DNA of 64,000 nt from positions 45,829 through 109,828 of the forward strand of contig DGRP01000008.1 of assembly GCA_002391065.1 (NCBI GenBank), written 5' to 3'. This document shows, in pieces, positions 32,084 through 38,875 of the stretch; positions within the stretch are counted from its first letter, which is position 1, and each line of letters opens with the position of its first letter. The position numbers and the translations under genes are program-made. The notes below the pieces were generated by a model. That model was not told the DNA's origin. It worked only from the letters and a program-made list of their open reading frames with translations, and made no database searches. Origin of the DNA: Ruminococcus sp. UBA4385. GTDB lineage: Bacteria; Bacillota_A; Clostridia; Oscillospirales; Ruminococcaceae.

Positions 32084-34592
32084 CAGTGCTGTCCTCCTTT
32101 AGGGTGTCAACAGAGTTTTCCTCTTCCGTCTTTTCAGCCTTCGGCTTGTCTGAGACAGGAGCTTTTTTCTTCTTTGGCTTTCCTGCAGGCTGAAGCGTCT
32201 TTCTCTTGTTATAGTCATAAGCCATATAGCCTATAAAGCTTACAACACCTGCGCCCGACATCAGCAGACCGAGGTTTGCTCCTCTTGTCTTGTATGTGAA
32301 TTCGATCTTAACGTCACCCTCGGGGCAGAGCACAGCCATAAAGCCGTAGCTTACCTTCTCGATCTTTGTTTCTCTGCCGTTTACCTTGGCAGTCCAGCCC
32401 TCGTCATAAGGTACCGAGAAGAACATAAGGTTCTGCTTGTCAAGAGTTGCTGTAGCTGTAAAGCCGTGAGTATCATATTCAAAGGTGTCGCAGGCGCTTT
32501 CTCTTCTGTCAAGAGCATTTTTATAGTATTCGTTCTCGCTGAAATCGGCAGTCTCAAACTTCTTGTACTGCAGCAGACTTGCATAGCTTACAGCCTGATT
32601 TTCATCAAGCACCAGAGCCTTCATAAATATGTTAGGTCTCTGATCCTCGGAAGCATTCTGAACGTCCTTGTCAAAGGTGAAATAGTCATAGGTGAAGCCC
32701 ATTGGCACATAGTACTTGTTTTCATACACATTAAAGCCGTTCTGAGTATCAACATACTTGAAGCCCTTCAGCTGAGAGAGTGTCTTCGGCGTGGATATTT
32801 TCTCCTCGCCCGACCTCTGCTTTTCGGGGAGCTCCTTGAAATAGTACTTAACCGAGAACAGGCTTCTCAGAGCATAAAGCTTGGGCTCCATTCTCGACGC
32901 AACGTCACGGGTCTGTCCGATAGAGGAGTAGAAGTCCATAATAGAGGTGCTGACTACACTGTGGAAGCATCTCATAGAGGACAGCCCCCAGAACATACAC
33001 CAGTTATCGACATTTTCCGACGTATCTATTCTGTAGAAATTATTCTTGTCAACATAGTACTCGGAGTTTTTCTCCAGCTTTTCCATGTTGATGTTGTCAG
33101 CGCCGTTTATAGCCCTCTTGATATAGTCGGCATTGTCATTTCCCTGAGTAACACCGTATATAACCGAGGAAGCCATACAGATCACGCAGGCACCTGTCGT
33201 CATTGCGACAGCTACCTTCATATAGTTTATTTTCTGCTTTCCGATGTAGTAAATAAGCACTCCGAGGGCAACGGTCATAATAATTGTAACAGCCGCCTGA
33301 ACATAGTAAAGCTCGATATACTCGGGCACCTTTCCGTATACGGTCTTTCCGTCTTCTACCTTCGGGAGCATTCCTATGCCTAAGAATATTGCCGCTGCAA
33401 CAGCACAGGGAATAAAGCCCTTTTTGAGGTCGTCCTTGTTATCTGTGAGGACTACTGCCGTCATCATACACATAATGAGTATCGGCATATAGTACCATCT
33501 CGCATAGTAAGAAGCGTTAAACAGTATAAACGAGGAGTTGAGTATAGGTACGCAGGCCATAATTCCGAAAACAATGACAGCCTTTGTGGCCCAGTGCTTG
33601 AACCTCTTTGTCCTCATAAAGGCGATAACGCCTGCCATGGAGAACATCGGCAGGTATCCTGCGAGAGATGCCCAGCGAGCCCTGTCGGAATTAAGGATAT
33701 TGATACGGGCAGGCATATCGGACATCATAAAGAACGCCTGAATAATACGCGGTATTCTTACATTCTCCGCATAGATAACAAGGTCAAGCCCGTAAAGCCT
33801 CTCGTTTACACGGTAGTTGTTGAACAGGTCTATTATCGCAGGCAGGAGTATAAAGCCCGAAATGAGCACTCCTATTACAGCCTCACCGATAAGCATTGCG
33901 AATTTCTTCATATCAATGTCGAACTGCTCATCCGTACATCTGATAAAGAAGTAAACAACTACGAATACAACCTCGCACACGAAGAAGAAATAGCTGATAG
34001 TTGCGCACAGTGCCACAGTCAGAGCGAAAAGCCCCTTCTTATTCTCCTTGACAAGCTTCTCAAAGGCGAGCAGCATCAGCGGGAAGAACGCTGTAGCATC
34101 GTGGAAGTGATTGAAGAACACATTGTATGCCTGAAAGCCCGAGAACGCATAAAGCAGTCCGCCGATAGCGCAGGCTTCCACGTTGTCGGAAAAGTACCTG
34201 ATGTAAGCATAAGCTGTGCAGGCAGCTACAGCCGTTTTAAGACAGAGCAGCCACGGCAGCAGATAGGGCACTACCGATGACGGGAAAATAGTCGTCAGCC
34301 AGAAAAACGGCGAGCCCAGCAAATAGAACGAATATGAGTTCACAAAGCCCGAGCCGAGGTCGGTTCCCCAGTCCCATGCCATATTGCCCGCACGGACAGC
34401 GTCGTGTGCGTGCTGATAGAACATCACCTGCTGAGAGTTGAAGTCTCCGTAATAAAGGAAAATACCCTTATTTACGATAAGTGACGGAATAAACGAAACA
34501 CTCATTCCGAGGAACGCGGCAATAAACAGGAATTTATACATTTCCCTCTTCCGCTGTCCGGGGAGTGTCCCCTGACGTTTCAAAAAGCTCAT
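32070..34592 (-). CDS. YfhO-family polytopic membrane protein
   Basis: The 840-residue protein has about a dozen membrane segments in the first 490 residues and a large extracellular domain. A final membrane segment lies near 785-805, followed by a K/E-rich cytoplasmic tail. The early loop YYGDFNSQQVMFYQHAHDAV and YLLGSPFFWL match YfhO/GT-C-like proteins linked to glycosylation of lipoteichoic acid or other envelope polymers. No catalytic detail can be assigned. Its stop lies inside the NUDIX gene. Its promoter (34640-34668) faces away from the candidate RNA promoter. Confidence 0.88.
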   Translation of the reverse strand: MSFLKRQGTLPGQRKREMYKFLFIAAFLGMSVSFIPSLIVNKGIFLYYGDFNSQQVMFYQHAHDAVRAGNMAWDWGTDLGSGFVNSYSFYLLGSPFFWLTTIFPSSVVPYLLPWLLCLKTAVAACTAYAYIRYFSDNVEACAIGGLLYAFSGFQAYNVFFNHFHDATAFFPLMLLAFEKLVKENKKGLFALTVALCATISYFFFVCEVVFVVVYFFIRCTDEQFDIDMKKFAMLIGEAVIGVLISGFILLPAIIDLFNNYRVNERLYGLDLVIYAENVRIPRIIQAFFMMSDMPARINILNSDRARWASLAGYLPMFSMAGVIAFMRTKRFKHWATKAVIVFGIMACVPILNSSFILFNASYYARWYYMPILIMCMMTAVVLTDNKDDLKKGFIPCAVAAAIFLGIGMLPKVEDGKTVYGKVPEYIELYYVQAAVTIIMTVALGVLIYYIGKQKINYMKVAVAMTTGACVICMASSVIYGVTQGNDNADYIKRAINGADNINMEKLEKNSEYYVDKNNFYRIDTSENVDNWCMFWGLSSMRCFHSVVSTSIMDFYSSIGQTRDVASRMEPKLYALRSLFSVKYYFKELPEKQRSGEEKISTPKTLSQLKGFKYVDTQNGFNVYENKYYVPMGFTYDYFTFDKDVQNASEDQRPNIFMKALVLDENQAVSYASLLQYKKFETADFSENEYYKNALDRRESACDTFEYDTHGFTATATLDKQNLMFFSVPYDEGWTAKVNGRETKIEKVSYGFMAVLCPEGDVKIEFTYKTRGANLGLLMSGAGVVSFIGYMAYDYNKRKTLQPAGKPKKKKAPVSDKPKAEKTEEENSVDTLKEDSTDVSE

Positions 34593-34639
34593 TTTACACC
34601 GATCCTTAAATATCTATTTTGTGTACAACACAACTATAT

Positions 34640-34668
34640 ATTATATCACAGATTTCTGCACTTGTAAA
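34640..34668 (-). promoter_or_regulatory. Promoter of the yfhO-like gene
   Basis: Reverse strand TTTACA (34663-34668), 17 bp, TATAAT (34640-34645), with TGA before the -10 (extended -10, TGTGATATAAT). Confidence 0.85.
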
Positions 34669-34732
34669 GGGGTAAAAGCTCTTATTTAGATGACAGCGTG
34701 TGCAGGACAGAAACTTTCTTTTTGAGGATATA

Positions 34733-34761
34733 TTGACGTTTGGAATATATTGTGATATAAT
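34733..34761 (+). promoter_or_regulatory. Strong extended -10 promoter of a candidate RNA
   Basis: TTGACG (34733-34738), 17 bp, TATAAT (34756-34761) preceded by TGA. No coding sequence follows for 270 bases, which points to a non-coding RNA or a long leader. Confidence 0.85.
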
Positions 34762-34767
34762 TATCCG

Positions 34768-34950
34768 TAGTTAGTCTTGACTAATCAGAAGCGCGGTCAG
34801 GTCATCATACTGACGAGCCGCATATTATATGCACGTTGATCTGAATAGAAATACGGCTATGATCTGAAAAGCCAGCTGCTGAAGCTTATTGTTATATTTC
34901 CTGCGGCTTCGGCGCTTGCAGCGTGGATATGCAGCAGGTTTTAAAGAGCT
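34768..34950 (+). ncRNA. Candidate structured non-coding RNA, about 180 bases, identity unknown
   Basis: The region between two strong promoters has no open frame and folds well by eye. TTAGTC-TT-GACTAA forms a dyad at 34771-34784. GCG plus GTCAG pairs with CTGAC and CGC between 34793 and 34821. GGCT/AGCC pairs at 34855-34873. A long interrupted stem lies at 34876-34937 (CTGCTG/CAGCAG, ATAT/ATAT, CC/GG, TGC/GCA), ending in TTTT. The nine-base TGATCTGAA occurs twice, 23 bp apart (34837 and 34860). Length and hairpin-with-bulge form recall 6S-like RNAs, but no family signature is recognised. The first dyad could instead be a repressor operator at the start site. Confidence 0.5.
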
Positions 34951-34966
34951 TCTGTAAAGCCCGGAA

Positions 34967-34996
34967 TTGACAAAAGCCTTTGCGCTGTGGTATAAT
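34967..34996 (+). promoter_or_regulatory. Perfect-hexamer promoter of the DNA methyltransferase gene
   Basis: TTGACA (34967-34972), 18 bp, TATAAT (34991-34996) with TGG before it (extended -10). The in-frame TTG at 34967 is therefore the -35 box, not a start codon. Confidence 0.9.
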
Positions 34997-35029
34997 GTTT
35001 GGAGTTTACAGAAAGCAGGTGAACTTGCT

Positions 35030-35980
35030 GTGCCAAAGGAGAAAGCTCTGCATAACAAAACAATAAATACTACTCTGTCCGAGGGCCTGAAATATCTTGC
35101 AAGGTGCATAAAGGTGAAAAGCTCCGTTGAAAGCATTGAGTCTGTGCTGGACAAGACTGTCAGGGGAGATACCTTTGAGGTGATGCCGCTGCTTCCGGGG
35201 GAGCTTGCAGACCTCGTAATTGCTGACCCGCCCTACAATCTGACCAAAAGCTATGCAGGAAGCTGCTTCACAAAGAAAAAGACTGAGGAATATGAGGAAT
35301 ACACCCGAAAATGGCTCACTGAAGTGAGCAGGCTGATGAAGCCCGATGCATCGATCTATGTGTGCTGTGACTGGGAGAGCAGTCTGATAATAGGCAGGGT
35401 GCTGGGAGAATTCTTTAACGTAAAATCCCGTATCACATGGGAGAGAGACAAGGGCAGAGGTGCTAAAACGAACTGGAAAAACTGCCTTGAGGATATCTGG
35501 TTTGCAACAAAGGGAAAATCCTACACCTTTAACCTTGATGCTGTGATGATGCGCAAAAAAGTCTTAGCTCCCTACCGCCAGAACGGAGAGCCAAAGGGCT
35601 GGACAGAATATGAAGACGGCAACTACAGGGATACCTGCCCGTCGAATTTCTGGGACGATATAACGATACCCTTCTGGTCAATGCCCGAAAACACTGAGCA
35701 CCCGACCCAGAAGCCCGAAAAGCTTATTGCAAAGCTTATTCTTGCAAGTTCAGATGAGGGCGATGTTGTGTTTGACCCGTTTCTGGGCTCGGGAACTACA
35801 AGCGTAACCGCAAAGAAGCTCGGCAGGCATTATATAGGAATAGAAAACGTAGACCAGTACTGCCTCTGGACTGAGGAGCGCCTTGAAATGGCAGAGAGCG
35901 ATAAAACCATTCAGGGCTTTACTGACGGAGTGTTCTGGGAGAGAAACACCCTGATTGAGCAGAGAAAGAAAAACAAATGA
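35030..35980 (+). CDS. Beta-class DNA methyltransferase (N6-adenine or N4-cytosine)
   Basis: The 316-residue enzyme has the catalytic motif DPPYNL near 66 (motif IV) ahead of the SAM-binding FDPFLGSGTTSVTAKKLG near 247 (motif I), the order that defines beta-class enzymes such as HinfI or CcrM. TQKPEKLIAKLI, just before motif I, supports this. No restriction endonuclease or specificity gene is adjacent, so it may be an orphan regulatory methylase. GTG 35030 has AGGTGA seven bases upstream; longer starts fall inside the promoter. Target sequence cannot be predicted. Confidence 0.92.
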   Translation: MPKEKALHNKTINTTLSEGLKYLARCIKVKSSVESIESVLDKTVRGDTFEVMPLLPGELADLVIADPPYNLTKSYAGSCFTKKKTEEYEEYTRKWLTEVSRLMKPDASIYVCCDWESSLIIGRVLGEFFNVKSRITWERDKGRGAKTNWKNCLEDIWFATKGKSYTFNLDAVMMRKKVLAPYRQNGEPKGWTEYEDGNYRDTCPSNFWDDITIPFWSMPENTEHPTQKPEKLIAKLILASSDEGDVVFDPFLGSGTTSVTAKKLGRHYIGIENVDQYCLWTEERLEMAESDKTIQGFTDGVFWERNTLIEQRKKNK

Positions 35981-35990
35981 GAGACATCGT

Positions 35991-36021
35991 AAGCGCGGCT
36001 GCGCTTGAGAGGGAGTTTTTT
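35991..36021 (+). terminator. Probable terminator after the methyltransferase gene
   Basis: AAGCGC-GGCT-GCGCTT forms a 6-bp stem (35991-36006); a T-run follows after nine bases. Confidence 0.45.
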
Positions 36022-36041
36022 ATAAAAACCGAAACAAGCCC

Positions 36042-36070
36042 TTTACATCGGAGGGAATTTGTGATATAAT
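36042..36070 (+). promoter_or_regulatory. Promoter of the sigma factor and double-glycine peptide operon
   Basis: TTTACA (36042-36047), 17 bp, TATAAT (36065-36070) with TGA before it. The leader of about 100 bases contains the dyad CTTCGTATA...TATAACCGAAG (about 36116-36150). Confidence 0.8.
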
Positions 36071-36176
36071 TGTTTCAATGATATTTTTCTTTTCCTATTG
36101 CCATTTTATGCTTCTGCTTCGTATATACTTATACAGAGGTATAACCGAAGTAATAAAAAATTGGAGGTAAATAACT

Positions 36177-36392
36177 ATGAGTGAAATTTTAGATCTTGAC
36201 ACACTGGCAGCAGTCAGCGGAGGAGCTTTTGACAAGAACGGTAACCTTATTGCATATTGCAAAAGATGCGGCAAGAAGGTAAAACTTGTGAGAATGGAAA
36301 GAAGAGGCGGCGTCACAGGTATTTTCGTCTGCGAAAACGCAAAATGTGAGGAACGCGGCAAGGAGAAGGACAGCTCACAGGTTAGACTCTGA
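36177..36392 (+). CDS. Small precursor with double-glycine leader and four-cysteine core
   Basis: The 71-residue product starts with a short leader, LDLDTLAAVSGG, that matches bacteriocin-type double-glycine leaders cleaved by C39 peptidase transporters. The putative 55-residue core, from AFDKNG, is basic and has CKRCG and a later CENAKC, which look like a zinc ribbon or two disulfides. GGAGGT lies eight bases before the ATG. It is the first gene of a four-gene operon with an ECF sigma factor. No transporter or maturase is in view, so export is inferred. Confidence 0.75.
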   Translation: MSEILDLDTLAAVSGGAFDKNGNLIAYCKRCGKKVKLVRMERRGGVTGIFVCENAKCEERGKEKDSSQVRL

Positions 36393-36430
36393 GTTCTGAC
36401 AGGCAAATTCGGCAAAGGAGATGTATCATA

Positions 36431-36625
36431 ATGGAGAATAAGCTTAATGAATTGTTTGCCCGTCAGAGATTCTTTGGCAACAAAAAGCTTGCAGATATTA
36501 TAGACGATGTTCAGAAACGCTATTACGAAAAGGAACTCTCCGAAGATGATCTGGAGATGGTATCCGCTGCGGGTGAGCCTGATATCAGCAAGCTCAGGGG
36601 GCTTACGCAAGATAAGAAGGACTGA
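36431..36625 (+). CDS. Small precursor with a bacteriocin-type leader and very short core
   Basis: The 64-residue product carries LSEDDLEMVSAAG, a double-glycine-like (Ala-Gly) leader end, after a long helical N-terminus. The predicted core has only about 16 residues (EPDISKLRGLTQDKKD). A core this small and charged is unusual for a bacteriocin and may act as a signal peptide or regulator. AGGAG lies ten bases before the ATG. It ends two bases before the sigma factor gene, implying translational coupling. Confidence 0.7.
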   Translation: MENKLNELFARQRFFGNKKLADIIDDVQKRYYEKELSEDDLEMVSAAGEPDISKLRGLTQDKKD

Positions 36626-36627
36626 CT

Positions 36628-37107
36628 ATGATAACCCTTACCTCTAAACAACCCGATAAATCAGAGCTTTATGCTGAGTATCACCATAAAGTCATGGCTT
36701 ATATCAGAAGCAGGATAACCTCGAAGGAGGATGCTGAGGATATTTGTCACGATGTGTTTATAAAGGTGTATGCAAAGTATGACAGCTTTGACAGCTCGAA
36801 AAGCAGTATTTCAACGTGGATATTTACTATTACGAGAAACACATTGACTGATTTTTTCAGAACCTCGAAGCAGACCTCTGAGCTGACCGAGGAAGCTGCC
36901 GTATCGGATCAGGAGAGTGAGGAGCTGCTTTATGACCTTGCGGAGGCACTCGAAGAGCTGCCGCAGGAGCAGAGGGATATTATAGTTCTGAGGTATTATA
37001 AAGGTCTTACTCTTACGGAGATATCGAAGACTATGAACATTTCCTACGGAATGGTTAAAGTAAAGCATAATCAGGCGCTGGCGCATCTGAAAAACAGAAT
37101 GGACTAG
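36628..37107 (+). CDS. ECF-type RNA polymerase sigma factor
   Basis: The 159-residue protein has only sigma regions 2 and 4. Region 2 shows ITSKEDAEDICHDVFIKVYAKYDSF near 30-55; region 4 shows LPQEQRDIIVLRYYKGLTLTEISKTM followed by YGMVKVKHNQALAHLK. It lies within an operon of small leader-bearing peptides; no anti-sigma factor with a membrane segment is adjacent. It probably directs expression of this operon and unknown targets. One flanking peptide might serve as its regulator, which is inference. Confidence 0.92.
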   Translation: MITLTSKQPDKSELYAEYHHKVMAYIRSRITSKEDAEDICHDVFIKVYAKYDSFDSSKSSISTWIFTITRNTLTDFFRTSKQTSELTEEAAVSDQESEELLYDLAEALEELPQEQRDIIVLRYYKGLTLTEISKTMNISYGMVKVKHNQALAHLKNRMD

Positions 37108-37125
37108 CGCAGAGAGGAGGATACT

Positions 37126-37449
37126 ATGAGCGCAGAGGAGAAATTTGCGAAGGTATTCAGCGAAAACAGCAAGGCAAAGGAAGAGCTTCTTGATATACTT
37201 AACAAAAGCGCTGATACAGGTGTTCTCAGTGATGATCAGGTAGAGGCTATTGTTGCCTGTGCTGCGAGATATGATATTGATATGACCGAGGGCGAGCTTA
37301 ACGAAGACGCTCTTGACGAGGTATCTGGCGGAGTGCATATCGGACTTAATGATATGCCGATCAAGGTGCAGCTTATAAATATGCTGTCGCAGCAGGGATT
37401 GCTCGCCGGCCTGAACACTGCTGATAAGAATAATCAAAAGAAAAGATAA
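37126..37449 (+). CDS. Nif11-like leader precursor peptide
   Basis: The 107-residue product has a long acidic helical leader of about 69 residues ending LNEDALDEVSGG, the pattern of Nif11-type RiPP precursors and bacteriocin double-glycine sites. A 38-residue core follows, starting VHIGLNDMPIKVQ and ending in a basic tail. It has no cysteine in the core, so lanthionine formation is not possible there. AGGAGG lies five bases before the ATG. It ends the sigma factor operon before a strong terminator. Confidence 0.75.
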   Translation: MSAEEKFAKVFSENSKAKEELLDILNKSADTGVLSDDQVEAIVACAARYDIDMTEGELNEDALDEVSGGVHIGLNDMPIKVQLINMLSQQGLLAGLNTADKNNQKKR

Positions 37450-37468
37450 GCATACTGAATGCAGAACT

Positions 37469-37495
37469 AAAGCCCCGACTAAGCCGGGGCTTTTT
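37469..37495 (+). terminator. Strong terminator of the peptide operon
   Basis: AAAGCCCCG (37469-37477) pairs with CGGGGCTTT (37485-37493) and a T-run follows. The A-run on the other side allows action on the converging gene too. Confidence 0.92.
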
Positions 37496-37527
37496 ATGTT
37501 TGCTTATCAAAGCTATGTGAATGTAGA

Positions 37528-38766
37528 TCACTTGGGCCTCATCGTCATCTTAGGCTTTGGCTTTTCTATTGTTTTTTCGGGCTCATGCTTAGGCTTAACA
37601 TTCTCTTCCTTGATAGCTGCACCGGTATGTGCTGCAAGGTCTTTTATAAGGTCATTTGCATCGTTGTTTGTTATCTTACCGAAGAGCGCCTTTATATCCT
37701 TGACATTTTTAACTTCCTTCATCATATGCTTGATACCGGGGTGCTCCTTCAGCGATTCAGTATTGTCTGCTATTGCCTGATCGCTCAGAAGCTCCTTTTT
37801 CAGCTCTGCTCTCGCAGCTTTAAGCTCCTCACCCTCCATGTCAAGGGTAAGCGCCTTGATAGTGTTTCTCGCTGTCTTTTCAGCTATCACCCTTGCGACA
37901 TAATTTTCAAGCCTTGTCTTTTCAGCTTCAAAGTCCTTTCCGCTAAGATCATCTGAAAGCTCATTTATCTCCTCTCCATATACCTTGTTACCCATTCTTA
38001 TAGTCTTAGTAACCGAGCTCTCAATATCGGCAGACTTGTTTATCCTTTCAAGCTCTGCATCTTCTTCAAGCAATGACATTTCCTTCAGCAAAACAGGATC
38101 GGTAAGCTTCAGATTGATCGCCTCAAGTATCTTCTTGGCCTCGGGGTCATCAGCAAAATCCGCAAGCTTGTCTCTTGACTCCATAAGGCTGTCATACATC
38201 GAAGCAAAGTAGCCTGCCTTATCCTCCTCATTCTGAGCAAAGCTGAGCTCCTCAGGCTTTGGAACAGGAACAGTGATGAACTTCCCGACAGTTTTTGTGA
38301 GCTTATCTATGCGCTCATTCTGCTCCTTCAGCTTAACTGCGTCACTGACGTGCTTTTTCTTCATCATTGCTGCCATAAGGAACTTGTCATTATCAAGCTT
38401 CTCGGCCTTCTTTTTCTCCTTCTCGGAAGTCTCCGCAGCCGATGCGCCTGCCTTTGGCGATACATTCTTACTGATCGATCCGCCCGATGCCATTCCCTGA
38501 ACATTTGCGGAAATGCCCCCTGTAAAGCTCATATCTCCTGCGTGCTTGTTCTCAAACTCCTCTATCCTCTTGCTGAGGAGTTTAACATTATTGTCATACT
38601 GAGTGTGTATCTTGGCAAGCTTTTCAAGGTCAGGCTTAACCTTAACCCACTCTCTTGTCCATGCCCAGTTTGATCTGAGCACCTCCAGATAAGCGTCGGT
38701 TATTTTACTGTATCCAAAGTCCTCTGTATTTACATGATTGGTTTTTTCTTTATCATTGTTCGGCAT
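37528..38766 (-). CDS. Large charged cytosolic protein, unknown function
   Basis: I do not recognise this 412-residue protein. It lacks a signal peptide and membrane segments and is rich in K and E with long predicted helices. A Gly/Ser/Ala-rich stretch near 85-115 separates two helical parts. The segment YVARVIAEKTARNTIKA, followed by LKEHPGIKHMM, resembles C-terminal segments of the two neighbouring large proteins. The last 25 residues are a K/P/E-rich tail. ATG 38766 is chosen because AGGAGGGG lies five bases upstream. A terminator separates it from the upstream gene. Confidence 0.8.
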   Translation of the reverse strand: MPNNDKEKTNHVNTEDFGYSKITDAYLEVLRSNWAWTREWVKVKPDLEKLAKIHTQYDNNVKLLSKRIEEFENKHAGDMSFTGGISANVQGMASGGSISKNVSPKAGASAAETSEKEKKKAEKLDNDKFLMAAMMKKKHVSDAVKLKEQNERIDKLTKTVGKFITVPVPKPEELSFAQNEEDKAGYFASMYDSLMESRDKLADFADDPEAKKILEAINLKLTDPVLLKEMSLLEEDAELERINKSADIESSVTKTIRMGNKVYGEEINELSDDLSGKDFEAEKTRLENYVARVIAEKTARNTIKALTLDMEGEELKAARAELKKELLSDQAIADNTESLKEHPGIKHMMKEVKNVKDIKALFGKITNNDANDLIKDLAAHTGAAIKEENVKPKHEPEKTIEKPKPKMTMRPK

Positions 38767-38830
38767 ATTTACCCCTCCTGATATTTTTTTGCTTCTGTAA
38801 TATATACCCCGAAACCTCGCAAATGGGTGC

Positions 38831-38869
38831 AAAAAAGCCCGATACACCGAAAAACTCTATGTATCGGGC
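38831..38869 (-). terminator. Terminator between two reverse-strand unknown genes
   Basis: On the reverse strand, GCCCGATACA and TGTATCGGGC (38837-38846 with 38860-38869) form a 10-bp stem followed by six T. Confidence 0.88.
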
Positions 38870-38875
38870 TTATAT

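Noticed and set aside
32466..33383. Forward open frame of about 305 codons opposite the YfhO-type gene
   Set aside because: Antisense to an obvious membrane protein with good codon structure; no ribosome-binding site.
34967..35029. TTG at 34967 as the start of the methyltransferase
   Set aside because: TTGACA there is the -35 box of a perfect promoter; GTG 35030 has a proper ribosome-binding site.
36095..36610. Reverse-strand open frame over the two small leader peptides
   Set aside because: It has no ribosome-binding site; the forward peptides have strong ribosome-binding sites, leader motifs and tight operon spacing.
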